Positions 58,736-64,000 of a DNA stretch of 64,000 nt are shown piece by piece; positions within the stretch are counted from its first letter, which is position 1; every line of letters starts with the position of its first letter. Source of the stretch: Muscardinus avellanarius (lineage: Eukaryota > Chordata > Mammalia > Rodentia > Gliridae). The DNA lies in the NCBI GenBank assembly GCA_963383645.1, contig OY726574.1:61818894-61882893 (forward strand), read 5' to 3'. The notes under the pieces were generated by a model. It saw only the letters and a list, made by a program, of their open reading frames with translations, had not been told where the DNA came from and did not search any database. The position numbers and the translations under genes are program-made.

Positions 58736-59268
58736 ACAGAGAGGAGAATTAGAAATGAATGAACAGGATATGAGTGAATTGTTGGAGTCTTTTTGAAGTC
58801 GAGAGGTAAAAAGGAAAGAAAAAAATACATTGAGGAAACAGTGGCTAAAACTTTCTAAATTGGATGGAAATGATAAAGCCATAGATTCGAGCAACTCAAA
58901 AAACCTCAAACACAAGAGACATGAAGACCCCAAGGTTAATCATAATTAAATTACTTGACACCAAGAACAGAGAGAAAATTGTATGAGCAGCAAGAGAAAA
59001 TTCACTGTGTGCAGAGAAAGAGAATAATTATAGCAGATTTTTTGAGACATACTATGAGTGGGAATATAGTATAGTAGTTTAAAGTACAGAAAAAAAAGAG
59101 AACTGTTGACCTAGAATTCTATACCCAGCAGAAACGCTTTCCAAAAAAATTATGAAAATGAAAATGAAAATTCCCAACCTACTGAAACTGAACGCATGAA
59201 GGAAATTATCTTAGTTGGAAATCTGCATCTACACAAAAGAATGAGAAGCGCTAGAAGTATTACATTAT

Positions 59269-59487
59269 GGCTGGGTGCGGTGGCACGCACCTGCAATTCC
59301 AGTAGTGGGGAGGCTAAGACAGGAGGATTGCGGGTTCACGGCCAACCTGAGCAATTTAGTGAGGTCCTCCACAACTTAGCAATACCTTATTCCAAAATGA
59401 AAATAATAAAATGGGGGTGTGGCTAGGGGTGTAGCTCAGAGATAGAATGCCTCCTGGGTTCAGTCCCCAATACCATACACACACACA
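59269..59487 (+). mobile_element. Dimeric B1-ID SINE
   Basis: ggctgggtgcggtggcacgc to ccaataccatacacacac, inserted in the old L1. Confidence 0.88.
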
Positions 59488-59501
59488 GTATATTATTTCA
59501 T

Positions 59502-59503
<2 letters not shown>

Positions 59504-59544
<41 letters not shown>
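59504..59544. repeat. (TA)n microsatellite
   Basis: About 20 AT units just after the SINE tail. Confidence 0.95.
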
Positions 59545-59546
<2 letters not shown>

Positions 59547-60045
59547 CAATGTCTACATAGAAATAATGACATAATATGTGGCTTACAACATATGTAGGGA
59601 AAATATAACAAAAATAGCAGAGAGGAGGAAAATGGAAATATCCTCCCATAAGATTCTTCTACTATGCCTGGGATTATATGTCACTAGAAGGAGACAGCGA
59701 TAAGTTAAGAGACGACCATGTATAAACCTAGAGTGATCACTAAAATAACACAAAAAGTGTTATGGTTGCTAAGTCAATGGGGAGATAAAAGAATCATAAA
59801 AGAGATTTGATTTCCAAATGAAAGAAAATGGAACAAAGAACAGATGGGCCAATAGACCACGAAGAGCGCGTTGGTAGATTTAAATTCAGCTAGACCCATA
59901 ATCATATAAAAGTGTAAATGGGCTAAGCACCCCAATTAAAAGTCTGAAATTGTCAGATTACAGAAATAAAAAAGCAAAACCCAACTAGATGATACCTACA
60001 AGAAACCCACTTTAAACATAAAGAGACAAATTTAAAAAAAACCCA

Positions 60046-60489
60046 TCCATCTGCCTTCTTTAATAGGCCCAAGCTGCTGAGAGCTACTAGGGAAAAAACA
60101 TTTGCACAAGAGGGTCTATTATTGCTGCCATAAATTCACGGCACCTCTTTCCTTTTCTACTTCTATGGTAAGTAACCTAAGACTTCTCCGTACTTAAGCT
60201 AATTGGTCCACAACAATGACTGTTTCCCCCTTCACAGGAAAAAGCAGTTGTCCATCCTTCTACCAAGAAATGTATCCGTTTCCAGCCCATCCTCACTCCC
60301 TTTTCACAAAGTCAGGGGACTAGTAAAGGCTTTCCTCCTGCAGCAGGCAGGTTCTGAGGCTGGGGAACATTCCCTAAGCCCCAGGGTTCAGGCCCCGCTG
60401 GACATGGAGCGTAGATTTGCTTTCTCTTTCTTTGCCTTGGAGGTCCAATCATGGCCTCTGTATGGGACGCTCTATTCTCCCACTTTCTT
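60046..60489. other. Intergenic unique sequence
   Basis: Nothing is recognised. Confidence 0.35.
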
Positions 60490-60711
60490 TTTTCTTTCTT
60501 TTTTTTTTTTTTTTGGTGGTACTGGGGTTCCTGGAAGCCCTTCTACCTCCGGGACACACTCCCATGGGCTACACTCCCAGACCTATTTTTTAACATTTTT
60601 ATGTGGAAACAGAGTCTCTTAAGCCAGTGAGGCTGGCTCCGAACCAGCGCGATCCTCCTGTCTCCGCCTCCCAAGCGCAGGGATTACAAGCGTGCGCCAC
60701 CACGCCCGGCT
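60490..60711 (-). mobile_element. Young-subfamily dimeric SINE, antisense
   Basis: ggtactggggttcctggaag to accacgcccggct. A short internal duplication (cacactcccat/gctacactccca) lies in the ID half. Flanks cccactttctt and cccagtttctt may be the target-site duplication. Confidence 0.88.
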
Positions 60712-61495
60712 TCCCAGTTTCTTAATCAAGAAACCAGGCATCTTCAGACTGTTCCCCAGGTCTCTCAGATACATGCTCATCACTCTAGTACCACTGAGAC
60801 ATCCCTTTCAAGCACCATTTCTCCACTTGGCAGGGAAACTGTTCTCTGTAGCATTTTCTCCTACTCCTCCCAACACATCCTTCTGTGTTTATCCAGAAAC
60901 ACTTATTATGAAGTAAAATTGAACCTTGTCATTCCTATTGCTGTTTTCCCCATTCCTCCCTTTCTATTGCCCTGGGACAAAGCCTTGTTCTTCAGTTGTT
61001 CTTCTGCCACCTGGTCACCTTTTCCACCACCACCCCCAGCCCTTGGGCCCCAAATTCTCCTTCATGTCCTCCATACCCAACTCTTCCTCATCTCAACACA
61101 TGTATACATACTCCCCTCTCAACCTTGGAAGCGATCACACCCTGCCTCCCCTTCTTTCTGGTTTCTACCCGTCAGCGCTCAGATTTCAGCTTAAACTACA
61201 AGCTCAGGAAATGCAAGAAGCTTCAATTCACTGTATTCAACTTATACCTGATTTTAATCTTTCTTAAGCCTGGCTGGAACAAAATCAGACCTCCATCTTT
61301 CCTGAGATTCGTATACTCTCCCACCCCAAAATTTTCCAGATACTGTCTTGTGTGGTTAAAAGCGCCTAGTCCAGTCAGAACTCATCAGAAGCCTTTGTCT
61401 GACAGCCAGAGACCCCTGTCCTGACCTTATGATCCTCAGACCTGCAGCTCCCCTGCTGCCTGGACTCCTGAGCCACAGGACACTTGGGCAGTGCT
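60712..61495. other. Pyrimidine-rich intergenic sequence
   Basis: It allows overlapping open frames of 91-142 codons, Pro/Ser/Leu-rich because of the base composition. No protein family is recognised; old repeat origin is possible. Confidence 0.4.
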
Positions 61496-61856
61496 AGTTT
61501 GAGTATGTTCCCCCCAGATTCATGTGTTGGAAGCCTAATCCCTAAATTAATGGTATTTGTAGGTAGGGCCATTGGGAGGTAATTAGGCCTCAGTGAGGTT
61601 ATAAGGGTGGTGCTCCCATGATGGCATTAGTGGTTTTTTGAGAAGAGGAGAAACCAGAGTACGCATGCTTGCCAGGTTCACCGTGCAATGTCCTCTGCCG
61701 TGTTTTAACCTAGCAAGGAGGTGCTCATCAGATACTGGAACCATGCTCCTTGGCTTCCTAGCTTTCAGAGCCATTAGCTACATAAACCTTTATTCTTTAT
61801 AATTTTCCCAGTCCCTGCCATGCAGTTACAGCAGTAGAAGACAGACTAATACATAA
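61496..61856 (+). mobile_element. MaLR-type LTR, nearly complete
   Basis: ctagtttgagtatgttcccc, gtgttggaagcctaatccct, ttgggaggtaattaggcctc, an acataaacctttattctttat region and a terminal agacagactaataca: the classic order of an MST/MLT1-like LTR. Confidence 0.75.
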
Positions 61857-61939
61857 AGGTTCTGGCTGGGCCCTGCCTCAGGACGTACAGCCAGCCCCTG
61901 GAGGTCTTCGCCACCTCCTGGGGCTGCAACCACACCTGG

Positions 61940-62295
61940 GTGCATAGCTCATCCCAGGTATGCGAGTATTCCTCTCCCACAGCCTTGGAACATTATTTCT
62001 CCTTTGGGCTGCTTCTTCCAGTCTCTGTCCTCTCTATCCTCTTAAGGACACCTTCAACAACCACTTCAATGGGAGTCTCACAGCTTCTGATTCATCAGCC
62101 CGTAAAGATCCCAGAGGCCCGGGAAACTCCATTTCAAGAAAGTACCCTGCCTCGTTCCAGAAAGCCTTCCCTCCCCTGCAGATCAGACTTATCTATCTTC
62201 TAAACCCACTCTGGAACGCTCAGTGCCCCTGTATCTCCATGACAGATGTCTATGTCACCACCATTGGAGGGCCCATAGAGCCAGCAGCCTGCCAC
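61940..62295 (+). mobile_element. L2-like fragment
   Basis: tccagaaagccttccctccc followed by gatcagacttatctatcttc and ctcagtgcccctgtatctcc resembles an L2 3' region. Diverged. Confidence 0.45.
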
Positions 62296-62309
62296 ATCAT
62301 GCTTAGTAC

Positions 62310-62570
62310 TTGCTGGGGTTTGGATTTAGAATGTCTCCTGGTAAAGCTCGGGTACTGGCAATGCAAAGATGTCCAGAGGTGAAATAATCGGATCACAGGG
62401 GTGCGAATCTCATCAGTGGATAAATCCATTGATGGCTTAGTGATTTGATTGGCTTTCCATGGTGCCAGGCCACACCTGGGCTAAGACATCATGACATCAG
62501 TCTGAGCCAGAACCACCCCCCTGCATGGCTCCCAGATTCCCACCCTGGAGAAAAATGTGAGATAATGTTT
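62310..62570 (+). mobile_element. MaLR-type LTR, 3'-truncated
   Basis: gctggggtttggatttagaa, atgtctcctggtaaagc, tcatcagtggataaatccat: the 5' half of a rodent MaLR LTR. Confidence 0.6.
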
Positions 62571-63194
62571 GCCATTTCACGTTCTGTGCCCCTGCAAGCA
62601 TAATATTCATTAGCCCTTCCCAGAAAGACGTACTTTCAGATTAGAAATTTAGAAGTGTAGGTCAAAGCTCCTTAAGTGCTGATTTCTGCAACCTTCTTCC
62701 CAGAAGGGGATACTCCCCAAATTGTGATTCAAGAGGTGACTGTAGCTGGTACCCACAAGAGTATTTATTCCTATAACACCTCTGGATTTATTTTACTATC
62801 TATTAGAAAAGTGCTGTTTTACTATTTCAGTGCTGATGGATTGGTTAGTGCCAGAGGGAAATCTGCGAATGCACAGGAATACTCCTACTAACTGTGCTTT
62901 AGAAAATGTCCCGATTATCAATCTCAAGAATTTATTGTATAATTAGCATTCTTCTAGATATGAAATAATTAATGTTGTTCTAAATATTTACAATTACTTA
63001 TAAGTAACAAGTAAAAAATTACAGATTTAACAGAATAAATTTTCCCAATCAATATATACCTCAATTACAAACTCACCCCAGCACTTTCAGACATTTAATT
63101 AAAATATCAAATCTAACATATTAATTCCTTTCAGTGTTCTAAGATCCTTCAGATGTAAATGAGCTCATAAAAATTTAAAAACTGACTACTGCCC
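62571..63194. other. AT-rich intergenic sequence
   Basis: No repeat or gene is recognised. Confidence 0.35.
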
Positions 63195-63418
63195 TATTTC
63201 TTTTCTTTTCTTTTCTGTCCTACCCCCTTGGCATTAGGAATAGAACCCAGGGGCATTCTACCTACAAGATATATCCCCAGCCCTTTTTTTATTTTAATTT
63301 AACAGGAGATTACTAAACTAATGATGCTCTTGCTAAGTTTCTGAGTCTGGCCTTGGTCCCGACATTCTCCTGTCTCAGCCTTCCAAGTACGGGGATTATA
63401 AGCATTCACTACTTTGCT
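63195..63418 (-). mobile_element. Dimeric B1-ID SINE, antisense, old
   Basis: TTTTC repeats, then ggaatagaacccaggggcat to cattcactactttgct. Confidence 0.75.
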
Positions 63419-64000
63419 ATAGCTCTTAATCTTACATATTCTCATATGTCCTAAGATTTCAATAACCCCATGGGTGCGAGAGCTGGTATTCTACCCCTTT
63501 CTTGAACCTTATAAATTTTACTAGACCCCAAAACACAGTTTTATAGACCAGGTTGATTCAAACCTGAGCAACTGGTCTTTAGGGTGAGTTTCTACTTGTT
63601 ACAGAGGGGCTGCAGTTGTCATTCTATACAACTTTCCTTCTTCTCTTCCTCAATGATATTTAAATTTTGAGGCTTTGTGTCTTTCTCATGAAGGAAGTGC
63701 TCTTGAAACTTTATATGTGGCCTCTGTGCTATCCAAAAATGATGAGTTGTTGCTCCGGTCTGTTAATCAGCATGAGTGGAAGCTCATGGGCACATGTCTC
63801 ATTAGTACCCTGTTATAATTTGTAGAGTTATCCAGAGGTTTAATTATTTGAGAAAAGAGGAAGTAAGTCTAGGGTTCGCTCTTTCTTCTTCTAAGGACAC
63901 TTGGCTAATTAGTTGCCTAAGACATGTGCCTGGTGCCTTCAGTTGGTCCTCTGTGAAGTCAGCAAGTCTTGCCCTTGGTCATGGTGTGTCTACCTGCCAG
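63419..64000. other. Intergenic sequence to window end
   Basis: Nothing is recognised. Confidence 0.35.

Larger units (their letters stand above)
58740..60045 (+). mobile_element. Old L1 / HAL1-like sequence, interrupted
   Basis: tgttgacctagaattctata and cccagcagaaacgctttcc, then aactagatgatacctacaag and aaacccactttaaacataaa, are L1/HAL1 phrases in sense order. A SINE and a (TA)n interrupt it. Confidence 0.55.

Noticed and set aside
60919..61424. Overlapping frames of 91-142 codons, Pro/Ser/Leu-rich
   Set aside because: Explained by pyrimidine-rich composition; three frames are open at once and no splice or promoter context is seen.

Overview
The window is nuclear DNA of a rodent, most likely a squirrel-family (sciurid) mammal. 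About fifty dimeric SINEs support this. Each has a 7SL/B1-like left half joined through an A-rich linker to a tRNA-Ala/ID-like right half, the B1-dID type of architecture known from squirrels and dormice rather than mice. The species cannot be fixed from the sequence.

One protein-coding gene is present, on the plus strand. Ten spliced exons between 20064 and 56522 encode the last 447 residues of a type IIB receptor tyrosine phosphatase, recognised as PTPRM (RPTP-mu). They carry most of the active D1 phosphatase domain (WPD loop, HCSAGAGR P-loop, Q-loop), the whole pseudo-phosphatase domain D2 (HCLNGGGR kept, but WPD, KNRY and Q-loop residues changed) and the stop codon at 56520-56522. The 3' UTR runs to a canonical AATAAA at 57291. 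The extracellular, transmembrane and juxtamembrane exons lie to the left of the window.

Layout: 1-20063 is intron, more than 20 kb, with Tigger, MaLR LTR, L1, MER5 and SINE copies, many microsatellites, a diverged local duplication (11936-12259 and 13498-13827) and a CpG-richer patch (about 15690-16450). From 17550 to 23779 there are no SINEs, and the first two exons lie there. From 23780 to 30806 every SINE lies antisense to the gene. 31530-44530 carries mixed repeats. The last intron (44667-56468) is 11.8 kb and holds nested SINE and L1 insertions. 57310-64000 is intergenic, with MaLR LTRs, an old L1/HAL1-like stretch, an L2-like piece and SINEs.

The gene makes one product: D1 hydrolyses phosphotyrosine at cell-cell contacts, and D2 is a regulatory or scaffold domain. 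Introns interrupt D1 and D2 at the same places, which preserves the ancient duplication of the phosphatase domain. I found no second gene, RNA gene, CRISPR array or other unknown system that I can support. The observations most worth checking are the local duplication, the antisense SINE run, repeated insertion into SINE linkers, a young SINE subfamily, and a few structured or low-complexity tracts. Repeat-family names and comparisons with human PTPRM are from memory, not from a search.
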